64,000 nucleotides of DNA, from positions 62,001-126,000 of the forward strand of contig CAJTJC010000001.1 in the NCBI GenBank assembly GCA_910576655.1, in the 5' to 3' direction. The notes below the pieces were generated by a model, which worked only from the letters and a program-made list of their open reading frames with translations, made no database searches and was not told the origin of the DNA. Shown here piece after piece: positions 7,797-16,271 of the stretch (positions are counted from its first letter, which is position 1; each line of letters opens with the position of its first letter). This DNA is from an uncultured Christensenella sp. (lineage in GTDB: Bacteria > Bacillota > Clostridia > Christensenellales > Borkfalkiaceae). Both the position numbers and the translations under genes were made by a program.

Positions 7797-10167
7797 TGCC
7801 GTCACCTCTCTTTACCGTCTTTTTGGGCGCGGGCTTTTCCGCACTCTTTTTGACCGTAGCTTTTTTCGCCGCGGGCTTTTCCGCGCTCTTTGCGGGCGCC
7901 TTCTTCGCCTTGGGTTTTTCTGTTATTTCCTCCGCCTTTTCTTCCGGTGCGCGCAGTCCCTTCATACGCGCAATTCTGTCGGTAACCGCTTTGGGCGGTT
8001 CGACCTTGGGCGCGTCGGGGTGAAGCAGCCAGGTAGCCGCAAAGTGCGTTTGGGAAATTTCGAACATGGGCGGCTGCTGCTCGTAGTCGATTTCAAGCGC
8101 GTACTTGTTTCTCGCTGCGAAAGCGTCGCCCTTGGGCGGATAAATCATGTTGGGCGGCGTGCCGGGGATAGCTTCAAGCTTTTCCTTGGTTTCGAGGTCG
8201 GGCATGGAAGCAAGCAGCGCCCAGGTATAGGGGTGCGCGGGGGCGTAGAAAATATCGTCCGCCGTGCCTATCTCGACAATCTTGCCCGCGTACATAACCG
8301 CAACCCTGTCCGCCATATTCGCAACGACGCCCAAGTCGTGGGTTATGAAAATTACGGAAAGCTGTCTTTCGACCTTTACCCTGTTGATAAGCTCGAGTAT
8401 CTGCGACTGAATAGTCACGTCAAGCGCGGTAGTCGGCTCGTCGCAGATAAGTATATCGGGGTTTGCCGACAGCGCGATTGCGATAACTATACGCTGGCGC
8501 ATACCGCCCGAAAACTCGAACGGGTACTGGCGGTATCTTTTCCTCGCTTCGGGAATACCGACCTCGTCCAAAAGCTTTAACGCCTGCGTCTTTGCCATAC
8601 GGCGCGTTACCTTGTGCACCACGCCCGAAGCCTTGGCTTTGAGGTAGTCGATAATGTCCACCACGCGCGCGTCGAAGTCAATCGTATCGTTTTTGTCCAC
8701 GTGCGACTTTATATCGTCCGAAACTCTGGTTATGCACACTAAAATTTCGCTTTTCGCCAGTTCGAGGTCGACGAGGTTTTTATCCGCGACCTTGTAGTTG
8801 AGCGTCTTGCCGCGCGAAGAAATCCTCTCCGCCTTTGCGGTCTGCTTTGCAAACCTCTTTTCCTCGGCAGCGTTGCGCTTAATGCCGTCGAAATAGAGAT
8901 TTACCGCCGCTTTAAGGCTTGAACGGAACGTGTAAAGCACGTTGTCCTTTATTATTTCAAGGTTGTCAATCGCGTCTTCGACCGCCGCGACGACGGTCTT
9001 TGCCGATGCAATAACCTGCTTTTTGTCAAGGTTTTCAGTCCTGAATACGCCGAGGTTGCTCTCGATTACCTGCAACGCCGCGCGCTTGTTCTCTACCGAA
9101 CGCGCGTTGGAATACAGCACGCCCTGCTTTGCAAGCGCAATAAAGTCGAGCATGAAATTGTCGTCGAGATACTTTCTCAAAAATTTGTTCAGCTCGGCAA
9201 CTTCCATTGCGGGAAGCGGCTGCTCGGAAAACGTCAGATAGTAGCCCATAGCGAAGAAGTTGGGCATCGTAAGCGCAGCCGCGTCCGAAAGTATGACCTT
9301 TACGGTTTTAAGCTTTTCGCTTATCTCTTCCCAGTTCTCGCTGCCTGCGGTCTGCGCGCTTTCGCCGCGGTTTAAAAACCTGCGCGCAAAATTCACCGCC
9401 TGCTTGGTCAAGGGGATTTTGACCGCCTGCTTTATTTCGGCAAGCAGACCTTTAAGCTCTTCGGCGCGGTCCTTGACGACGTATTCGGAAACCGCTAAAA
9501 CGCCGACCTTGCATATTTCGGATATATCGCCGCGAACGTCCTTGAACGCGCCGCGTTCTATTCTGAAAAGCACGTCGTCGATTTCGGCAACGGTTTCCAC
9601 CGCCGCGTCGTGAGCCTTGTTATATGCGTTTTCAAGCTCTAAATGCTTGTATTCGAATTTGTTGAAATTTTTGCACTTCAGTTTGTTCTCGGCACAAATT
9701 TCCTTATCGTCCGCGCCGCGGGCCTCATCCATCGCCTTGTTAAGGCGCGCCATAAGCGTGTTGAAATCCTTACGGCTTTCACGCTGGTTTATTTTGCCCT
9801 TTATAAGCATTGCCTCGGTCATCTGCTTGCCGACGCGCATAATAGGGTTGAGACTGGACATGGGGTCCTGGAAAATCATAGCGATTTTGTCGCCCCTGAG
9901 CTTATGGAACTGCTCTTCGGGGATTTTCATAAGGTCCTGACCGTCGTAGATAATCTCGCCGCCGTCCTTTATGGCGTTGCCCGCGAGTATGCCCATTATG
10001 GCGCGGTTTGTAACAGACTTGCCAGAACCGCTTTCGCCGACGATTGCAAGCGTTTCGCCCTTGTAAAGGTCGAAGCTTATGTCGCGCACCGCCTGCACCT
10101 TGCCGCCGTCCGTCTTGAAGCCGATTTTAAGGTTTTTAACCGCAAGTTTAACTTCTCTCTCTTCCAT
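7783..10167 (-). CDS. oppD: Oligopeptide ABC transporter ATP-binding protein OppD, with ~400-residue insertion
   Basis: The start is the ATG at 10167, five bases after GGAGGG and directly behind the oppC stop. The 794 residues compare with about 330 usual. Walker A is GESGSGKS and the Q-loop MIFQDPMSSLNP (about residue 100), but the signature FSGGMRQRI is only at about 552. The roughly 400 extra residues between them are charged and probably helical. Walker B LICDEP and switch FITHD are intact. The C-terminal region that normally holds four Fe-S cysteines is recognisable (GDAFAARNKYALEID) but has none. The last 55 residues are a Lys/Ala/Pro tail. Confidence 0.9.
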   Translation of the reverse strand: MEEREVKLAVKNLKIGFKTDGGKVQAVRDISFDLYKGETLAIVGESGSGKSVTNRAIMGILAGNAIKDGGEIIYDGQDLMKIPEEQFHKLRGDKIAMIFQDPMSSLNPIMRVGKQMTEAMLIKGKINQRESRKDFNTLMARLNKAMDEARGADDKEICAENKLKCKNFNKFEYKHLELENAYNKAHDAAVETVAEIDDVLFRIERGAFKDVRGDISEICKVGVLAVSEYVVKDRAEELKGLLAEIKQAVKIPLTKQAVNFARRFLNRGESAQTAGSENWEEISEKLKTVKVILSDAAALTMPNFFAMGYYLTFSEQPLPAMEVAELNKFLRKYLDDNFMLDFIALAKQGVLYSNARSVENKRAALQVIESNLGVFRTENLDKKQVIASAKTVVAAVEDAIDNLEIIKDNVLYTFRSSLKAAVNLYFDGIKRNAAEEKRFAKQTAKAERISSRGKTLNYKVADKNLVDLELAKSEILVCITRVSDDIKSHVDKNDTIDFDARVVDIIDYLKAKASGVVHKVTRRMAKTQALKLLDEVGIPEARKRYRQYPFEFSGGMRQRIVIAIALSANPDILICDEPTTALDVTIQSQILELINRVKVERQLSVIFITHDLGVVANMADRVAVMYAGKIVEIGTADDIFYAPAHPYTWALLASMPDLETKEKLEAIPGTPPNMIYPPKGDAFAARNKYALEIDYEQQPPMFEISQTHFAATWLLHPDAPKVEPPKAVTDRIARMKGLRAPEEKAEEITEKPKAKKAPAKSAEKPAAKKATVKKSAEKPAPKKTVKRGDGNGKQ

Positions 10168-10168
10168 A

Positions 10169-11743
10169 TCAGCCCTCCGAACCGCGCAAGCTTGGATTGA
10201 ACGCATCCCTCAATCCGTTGCCGAATAAGTTAAAGCATATCATAAGCAGCGATATTACTATTGCAGGGAAAATCATCAGGTGCGGATACAACGTCCATAT
10301 CGACGAAGCATCCGACAGCAACGTACCTAAACTTGTCGTTTCGGCGCCGCCGAGGTTGACGATACCGAGGAAACTAAGCATACTTTCCGAGAATATTACG
10401 CTTGGAATAACAAGCGCTGCGGAAGTAATAATGGTGCCGAGCGCGTTGGGGAAAATATGTTTCCAGATAATTCTTCTGTCCTTAGCGCCGAGCGTACGCG
10501 CGGCAAGCACGTATTCCTGATTTTTATACCTGTAAAACTGCGTTCTTACGCGGCTTGCCATACCTATCCAACCCGTTAAAACGAATGCGAACAACAGGCT
10601 GGGCACCACGCCCCATTTTGCGGCAAGGTGCAGCTGGAACAGCGTTGCAAGAACTATAAACGGCAATCCGCTCAGTATATCGGCAACGCGTTCAAGTATT
10701 AAATCTACTTTACCGCCGTAATATCCTTCAAGTGCGCCGTAAATAGCGCCGAGAATTAAGTTTATGACAGAAACTGCGAGCGCTACAATCAAGCTCAATC
10801 TAATACCGTTTGCCATTCTCAATGCCAAATCATAGCCCTGACTGTCCGTACCGAATATATATTCAGGCTCGAAACCGTTCAAATATCTGTAATAATTGTA
10901 ATAGAGCACCCTGACGCGATACTCGGCAGATTCGACGCTCGAACCGCCGCCATGGTATTTATAGTAAACAGGTTTACCGTCGCTGTCGCGCATATAATTG
11001 TCGTCAAGCGAGAATTTACCGTCGTTGTACTTGATTTGCGAAGTTGTGCCGTCGGCGTTAACTCTTATAGGGGCAAGCTTTGCGCCTGTCTTATACCAGT
11101 AATTCGCATTCTCGGTATCGAGGCAGTATTCATTTTCCGCTATCATAGGATACAGCACCTGAATTCCCGTCTCATTCTGCCACTCGACTATTTTCGCGTA
11201 CTCACTCTGCTGAACCTGTTTATACATAAACCCAACTTCATAATAAGTTTCAAGCTTAATATTATAAACCGTATTGCCGTTTTCTTTTTTTGTGGAATTA
11301 ACTTTTTTGAAAGGCTGATAATAGCTTTCTATGCCCTGAACAGAGGTAACGGTACCCGCGCCGTCATAGTCCTCGGCAGCCATTCCTATACCTATATAAA
11401 GCATAAGAGTTCTCTCGTTACAGTCGCGGGAAACGGTCCCATCTGCAATGCCGATATTGCTTAACGCTAAATTTCTGGGGCCTTTCTTTGCATAATTTGC
11501 ATCGATAAACTTCGAATCGTAAGACGTACATAGCGGCATAATCAACGCAAACAGAATTATCAAAGCAATAATTATCGCTGCGACTACCGCAGATTTACTT
11601 TTGCAAAAACGGCGCATAGCGTCGTGCATATAACCGATAGGCTTGGTATCGAATTTTGTATCGTGTATGCTTGCGTCCTGATTGACAAACCTGAATTTTT
11701 CAGCGGGGATATTTTTACTGTCGAATTTTTCTTTATCTTCCAT
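10169..11743 (-). CDS. oppC: Oligopeptide ABC transporter permease OppC, with large extracytoplasmic insertion
   Basis: A 524-residue permease where about 300 is usual. The first membrane helix is at residues 52-72, and the remaining helices begin after residue 310 with the family permease domain. The EAA-type loop (ARTLGAKDRRIIWKHIFPNAL) and the C-terminal FGNGLRDAFNP are normal for OppC. Some 200 residues between helix 1 and the conserved FGTDSQGYD segment are soluble and rich in Tyr, Asn and Asp. By topology they should face outside, near the substrate protein. It lies one base from oppB. Confidence 0.92.
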   Translation of the reverse strand: MEDKEKFDSKNIPAEKFRFVNQDASIHDTKFDTKPIGYMHDAMRRFCKSKSAVVAAIIIALIILFALIMPLCTSYDSKFIDANYAKKGPRNLALSNIGIADGTVSRDCNERTLMLYIGIGMAAEDYDGAGTVTSVQGIESYYQPFKKVNSTKKENGNTVYNIKLETYYEVGFMYKQVQQSEYAKIVEWQNETGIQVLYPMIAENEYCLDTENANYWYKTGAKLAPIRVNADGTTSQIKYNDGKFSLDDNYMRDSDGKPVYYKYHGGGSSVESAEYRVRVLYYNYYRYLNGFEPEYIFGTDSQGYDLALRMANGIRLSLIVALAVSVINLILGAIYGALEGYYGGKVDLILERVADILSGLPFIVLATLFQLHLAAKWGVVPSLLFAFVLTGWIGMASRVRTQFYRYKNQEYVLAARTLGAKDRRIIWKHIFPNALGTIITSAALVIPSVIFSESMLSFLGIVNLGGAETTSLGTLLSDASSIWTLYPHLMIFPAIVISLLMICFNLFGNGLRDAFNPSLRGSEG

Positions 11744-11744
11744 T

Positions 11745-12710
11745 TTACCTCTCCCCCATTTTTATTCTCGGGTCAATGAAACCGTAACTTATATCGACGA
11801 TAATACCCGCAAGCAATCCGATAAAGGTGTAAAAAATGCTATCCATCATAAACACGTCGTAATCGCGCATATTGATAGATTTAATATATAACTGTCCGAC
11901 GCCCGGAATCGAGAATATCTGCTCTATTATCATCGAACCGCCCATAATCGAAATAAAACTGCCGATAATCATAGGTAAAATAGGCACCATTGCATTTTTT
12001 AACGCGTGCCTGATAGTTGCCTGCCCTCTCGTCAAGCCCTTTGTTCTTGCCAAAAGCATATATTCGGAGGTAAGCGTTTCCGTCAACTCTGCACGCGTAT
12101 AACGGCAAAGTCCTGCTATTTCACCGAATGAAAGCGCAAAGATAGGCAGCAACATACTCACAAACATTTCGGGTGAAAACCACGAGTTACCCGCTTCGGA
12201 AAGCGGCGCAACCACGGGCGGCAGCCAACCTAACTTGAAATAGAAAACGTACTGCACTAAAAACGCGTAAACGTAAGAAGGAACCGAAATAAATAACATT
12301 ATTACGGTGCTTATTACAGAATCCTGCCATTTATTCTTTTTAATTGCAGCTATAATTCCCAACCCTATACCGATAGGAATCGAGAAAATAAGCGAATAGA
12401 AATTTACCAATACGGTAGGTAAAAGCCTGTCGACGATAACGTCCCACGCCGGCTCCATAGTAGCCACGTACCACGAGGTACCGAAATCCCATTTAGTAAT
12501 TATATTTTTTAAATATATTGCGTATTGCACTAAAAGAGGTTTATTATACCCCAATGCTTCCCATCTCGCTTTTATAACTTCCGCCAGATTGTTGTCCTGC
12601 GGCAGAGAGCGGGGCAACAACCTGACAAGTACGAAGCAAATAGTAACTATCACGAAAAAGGAAAGCAGCATAAGCAGCACACGCTTTACAATATATTTGA
12701 ACATCCTCAT
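11745..12710 (-). CDS. oppB: Oligopeptide ABC transporter permease OppB
   Basis: A 321-residue inner permease of normal length. A first helix is at 10-30, followed by the family N-terminal segment. The permease domain has an EAA loop (ARTKGLTRGQATIRHALKNAM) and ends in YGFIDPRIKMG. It pairs with OppC to form the channel. An AAAGGAG site lies about 14 bases upstream of the first ATG (12710), slightly far; the second in-frame ATG is two codons later. It is separated from oppA by a hairpin. Confidence 0.93.
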   Translation of the reverse strand: MRMFKYIVKRVLLMLLSFFVIVTICFVLVRLLPRSLPQDNNLAEVIKARWEALGYNKPLLVQYAIYLKNIITKWDFGTSWYVATMEPAWDVIVDRLLPTVLVNFYSLIFSIPIGIGLGIIAAIKKNKWQDSVISTVIMLFISVPSYVYAFLVQYVFYFKLGWLPPVVAPLSEAGNSWFSPEMFVSMLLPIFALSFGEIAGLCRYTRAELTETLTSEYMLLARTKGLTRGQATIRHALKNAMVPILPMIIGSFISIMGGSMIIEQIFSIPGVGQLYIKSINMRDYDVFMMDSIFYTFIGLLAGIIVDISYGFIDPRIKMGER

Positions 12711-12754
12711 ATTATCTGCTGTTTTCTCCTTTAATTTATCTTTTTTTTAAATGT

Positions 12755-12786
12755 ACAAAATAACGGGAGATGGTTCTCCCGTTATT
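12755..12786 (-). terminator. Partial terminator between oppA and oppB
   Basis: 12-bp arms (AATAACGGGAGA and its complement) around a 4-base loop, followed on the minus strand by a short TTTT run. It probably stops part of the transcript, leaving more oppA than oppBCDF mRNA, as is common for binding-protein transporters. Confidence 0.6.
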
Positions 12787-12812
12787 TGCACTTTATTAAC
12801 GGTAATACGTTA

Positions 12813-15290
12813 TTAAACGTAACTGAGGATACCGTTATGGTCTTTTACGTACTTGTTCCATTCCGCATCGTCATAATTGTAGTTCAAAAGCCTTATTCCT
12901 CCGAAAGCGTACATAATGTTATAGTTTTCGGTGTAATAGTCTACCTGATACGAAAGTAATGAGCAACCCGTAGTACTTGCAATAGGAATTCTGTAATAGG
13001 TTTTAAGGAACCAGTTTTCAAGCTGAGCAGTAATTTCGATTTTTACTTCGTCAGGCGAATTTGCATATTTACCTTCACCTATCATACAGTTAGCCCATGC
13101 CTGCGCGGTCATAGTATCTTCCTGTCCGTTTATATTCAACGTGATATTTGTAGTTTTCGGGTCCCAGCAACCGAGTTCGTTTACTTTATTCTGGTCGGGG
13201 TCGAAATAAACCTGTAAATTTCTGAAGGGATAGAACGCAGCTCCGCCCCATGCGCCGTAGCCTATGGCGTATTCGCCCTTAGCAGGACCGTCGTATCTCT
13301 CGTCGCCCAAATTACCGAGAGCTTCCAAGGTAATTTTACCAAAACCCGAGCCTTCCAGCGCCGCATTGAGATACTGGTTGAAGAGCGTCATCTGCTGTTG
13401 GTTATCGGAAGTAAGCGCCCCGTAACCGTATGCTACTCTAATATGAATATTCTCGCCTTTCTTGTACAGTCCCGCAGCTACAAGCTCGTCGCACGCCTCT
13501 TTCATTAGCGCCTTTGCCTCGGTAAGGTTATATCCCGTAATCGAGTCATGCGCTTCCTTCAAAGTTGCGTAAGGTTTACCCTCGCCGTATTCAACGCCGT
13601 AAAGGTCGCAAATAGCCTTCATTGCAGGTTCGGTATCTCTGTAAATCGAAGTAGGGTCTTCGAAAGCATTGTAATAATAGAGTTTACTCATAAGCGAGTA
13701 AGCGGGTTTGAAACCGGCAGTAGCCTTAACCCAATCCGCCCTGTTTATCGAAAGGCTGAATGCTTTACGGAATTTGTCATTGGATAAAACCACGCTGTTG
13801 GTATTGCCCTTGTTTTTATCCATATTCTGCAAAGCGGAAAGACTGCTATTAAAGAAGAAGCTCATCGTATAGGTTTCGTCTACCTGATAAATCTTATCGC
13901 TGGTTGAATAAGTCGACATCTCGTCCGCAGCAGGCGTCCAGTTTGAAAGCTCGCCCTTGAGGAACTTCTCTTTTGCCGTTGCTTGGTCCATAACGTCGAT
14001 AATTATCTTCTTCGTCTTATATTGCTCTTTCTTTTCACCGTCTACTAAAAAGTTAGTGTATGATACAAGCTTATCCCCTTTCTTTTCAAAGCCGTACCAG
14101 TTCTCGTTCTGAACCAATACCATTTGCTTTTCTTTCTGCATAGATTCCAGCTTATAGACGCCGTACGACATCGTGGTATCTTTGCTGGTACCGTATTTCG
14201 TGGTTGTAAGCTCACCCGTAGTATCTTTGTTGGATTCGTACAAATCCTCGTAAACAAGCCACGTGCTCGTAAGCGACGTAAGGAAGTAATCCCTCTTCTG
14301 CATTGTTTTAAGAACGTAACGAATTGTATAATCGTCAACTTTGTAAAGTCCTACCTTATCGTAAGAAACCTTTTCGCCGAATCTACCGGTATTATAGAAA
14401 AGGAATTCCTTTAAAAGGTCGACGTCAATCTGAGTTTTACCCTCGTCGGTATAAATAGACATGCTGAAAGTAGAAAGATACTGGTCGACGATTTCATGGA
14501 TAATGCCCTTTGTTGTATCGTCGTAAACTATATATCCGTAAGCGTTGGCTTTTTTCGAAACATCGTTATACAGAGCTCCGTCGACATAGCCCAAATCCCT
14601 CAAATCGACGAAAGAATAAGGGGCAACCGTCATTGCTTCGGTAAGATGCAGATATACGGGCTTTGAAGTTATGTCGAAGCTGTAATCGGGCTCTTCATCA
14701 TCTCCGTAAGCCGGTACTATGGGGTCGTAAATAGGCGTTTCGGAATTATAATACTCCAAAGCGCCGGCGATTGCCGACTCGCCCGAATAATATAGATTAG
14801 CCCTGTAATTCCTCATTTTCGGGTTTAACAGCTGCTGCATGGAATAAACATAGTCGTCAGCGGTAATGCTCTCACCGTTTTCCCACTTCGCATTCCTGTT
14901 AAGCGCTATATCAAAAACGTAGCCCTCGGTAGGCGGAGTTTCGGCATTGGCGCCGGCAGAGTTGTATTTTGTCAAATCCGAAATATGGTCCTTCGTGGTA
15001 TCAGTTACAGCCGTTGCCATTTCGTATACCCACTGATATTCCATCGTTTCGGAATTCTTAATAGACATATCCACAAAAGGACTTGATATATACTCTAAAA
15101 GTGCCGAGTCCGTATTTCCTTCCCACGTGTGAGGATTCCAGTTTGTTGCAAGCGAGGTTGTGTAATCTCTGAACGTATATTCGCCTACTCCCGTGCCATC
15201 GCTGCCGCAGGCCGCAAGACCCGCCGTCATAGTGGAAGCCAATACGCAGGTAGCCGCTACCGCAACCAGCCTCTTCCAACTCTTTTTCAT
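12813..15290 (-). CDS. oppA: Oligopeptide-binding lipoprotein OppA
   Basis: An 825-residue solute-binding lipoprotein, long for the family (usually 550-650). A basic N terminus and hydrophobic core lead to a LAAC lipobox with lipidated Cys28. The SBP family 5 pattern is present: NWNPHTWEGNTDS near the N terminus, the VTDTTKDH.. and NAKWENGESITADDYVYS segment, then the long C-terminal lobe. It captures peptides outside the membrane and hands them to OppBC. The ribosome site is TTGGAGGAT. A strong promoter lies upstream. Confidence 0.92.
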   Translation of the reverse strand: MKKSWKRLVAVAATCVLASTMTAGLAACGSDGTGVGEYTFRDYTTSLATNWNPHTWEGNTDSALLEYISSPFVDMSIKNSETMEYQWVYEMATAVTDTTKDHISDLTKYNSAGANAETPPTEGYVFDIALNRNAKWENGESITADDYVYSMQQLLNPKMRNYRANLYYSGESAIAGALEYYNSETPIYDPIVPAYGDDEEPDYSFDITSKPVYLHLTEAMTVAPYSFVDLRDLGYVDGALYNDVSKKANAYGYIVYDDTTKGIIHEIVDQYLSTFSMSIYTDEGKTQIDVDLLKEFLFYNTGRFGEKVSYDKVGLYKVDDYTIRYVLKTMQKRDYFLTSLTSTWLVYEDLYESNKDTTGELTTTKYGTSKDTTMSYGVYKLESMQKEKQMVLVQNENWYGFEKKGDKLVSYTNFLVDGEKKEQYKTKKIIIDVMDQATAKEKFLKGELSNWTPAADEMSTYSTSDKIYQVDETYTMSFFFNSSLSALQNMDKNKGNTNSVVLSNDKFRKAFSLSINRADWVKATAGFKPAYSLMSKLYYYNAFEDPTSIYRDTEPAMKAICDLYGVEYGEGKPYATLKEAHDSITGYNLTEAKALMKEACDELVAAGLYKKGENIHIRVAYGYGALTSDNQQQMTLFNQYLNAALEGSGFGKITLEALGNLGDERYDGPAKGEYAIGYGAWGGAAFYPFRNLQVYFDPDQNKVNELGCWDPKTTNITLNINGQEDTMTAQAWANCMIGEGKYANSPDEVKIEITAQLENWFLKTYYRIPIASTTGCSLLSYQVDYYTENYNIMYAFGGIRLLNYNYDDAEWNKYVKDHNGILSYV

Positions 15291-15370
15291 AATATATATC
15301 CTCCAAAATTAGTTTTCACAATTAAACTGCTTTTAATCCGCCGACATTCACTGTCGGTTGAGTTTATTGC

Positions 15371-15399
15371 ATTATATAGGTAAATTCCCGCTTTGTCAA
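15371..15399 (-). promoter_or_regulatory. oppA operon promoter
   Basis: Minus-strand TTGACA (15394-15399), 17 bases, TATAAT (15371-15376): both boxes are consensus. The leader of about 75 bases begins with a small hairpin (CCGACA/TGTCGG, 15341-15357). Confidence 0.85.
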
Positions 15400-15462
15400 T
15401 ACTTTTTATGAAAAAAATACAAAAAAATTTTATAATTATGCAAAATTAACGCAAAAACCTTA

Positions 15463-15499
15463 TTTTTATGCAAAAATACACTGCAAAAATGCATAAAAA
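15463..15499. repeat. Inverted repeat TTTTTATGCA ... TGCATAAAAA upstream of oppA
   Basis: Ten-base arms 17 bases apart in a very AT-rich stretch, with two further TGCAAAA half-copies nearby. The gap 15291-15586 otherwise holds the oppA promoter and the eda 3' hairpin, and I see no gene in it. It may be a binding site upstream of the oppA promoter. Confidence 0.4.
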
Positions 15500-15538
15500 T
15501 TAATTTCTAACACTTTTTGTTAACCATTAACAGTCAGT

Positions 15539-15571
15539 AAGCCCGCCGCGCTCAGATAGCGCGGCGGGCTT
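15539..15571 (-). terminator. GC-rich hairpin after eda
   Basis: AAGCCCGCCGCGCT pairs perfectly with its complement across a 5-base loop, 16 bases past the eda stop. The U-tract is weak, so termination strength is uncertain. Confidence 0.55.
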
Positions 15572-15586
15572 GAAAACCGTCGTTAT

Positions 15587-16201
15587 TTATTTTACAAGCT
15601 CTACCGCGGCGCGGGTTTTCGCCTCTATTTCCTCGGGCGTGCCGCTCATCATCCAGCTTCCGCCGCAGGCGATTATCTTGTCGCAGGCGAGATATTCCGA
15701 AATATTGCTTTCGTTTATTCCGCCCGTGGGCATTATTTTAAGATACGGGAACGCGGCGCAAATCGCCTTTATCGTTTTAAGTCCGCCGTAGTTAGACGCG
15801 GGGAAAAATTTAAGCGTTGTAAGTCCCTTGGCGATAGCCGCCATAGCCTCGGTCGGGGTAACGATACCGGGCAGATACAGCGCGCCGTGCTCGGCGCAGC
15901 AGTCCGCAACCTCTGCGGAAAAGCCGGGAGATACGATAAATTTCGAGCCCGCTTTCAGCGCCTTTTCGCACTGCTCGCGGTTTATTACCGTGCCCGCGCC
16001 GACAAGCATATCGGGAAATTCTTTGACCGTCAGCGCGATTGCGTCCGCGGCGCAGGGCGTGCGGAAGGTAATTTCCGCGCAGGGCAGTCCGCCGTTTACC
16101 AGCGCGCGCATTTTAGGCAGCGTTTCCTCTATTGAATTGAGCACCACTACGGGTACTATTTTAGTATTTTTAATGCGTTCCAAAAGTTTTTCGTGATTCA
16201 T
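15587..16201 (-). CDS. eda: 2-keto-3-deoxy-6-phosphogluconate (KDPG) aldolase
   Basis: Splits KDPG (and related keto-acids) into pyruvate and glyceraldehyde-3-phosphate. The start ATG at 16201 is chosen because GGAGG sits five bases upstream; upstream ATGs at 16204 and 16228 are worse. The 204-residue length is normal. Active-site features are AEITFRTP near residue 40, the Gly-rich GAGTVI and the Schiff-base lysine in TTLKFFPAS. No edd or sugar-acid genes adjoin it, so the substrate pathway cannot be told from the context. Confidence 0.9.
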   Translation of the reverse strand: MNHEKLLERIKNTKIVPVVVLNSIEETLPKMRALVNGGLPCAEITFRTPCAADAIALTVKEFPDMLVGAGTVINREQCEKALKAGSKFIVSPGFSAEVADCCAEHGALYLPGIVTPTEAMAAIAKGLTTLKFFPASNYGGLKTIKAICAAFPYLKIMPTGGINESNISEYLACDKIIACGGSWMMSGTPEEIEAKTRAAVELVK

Positions 16202-16271
16202 CATATCCTCCGAAAATTTATTCTGCATTTATTATATCACGGTTTTGAAAAATTGCAACGGTTTTTGCAGA

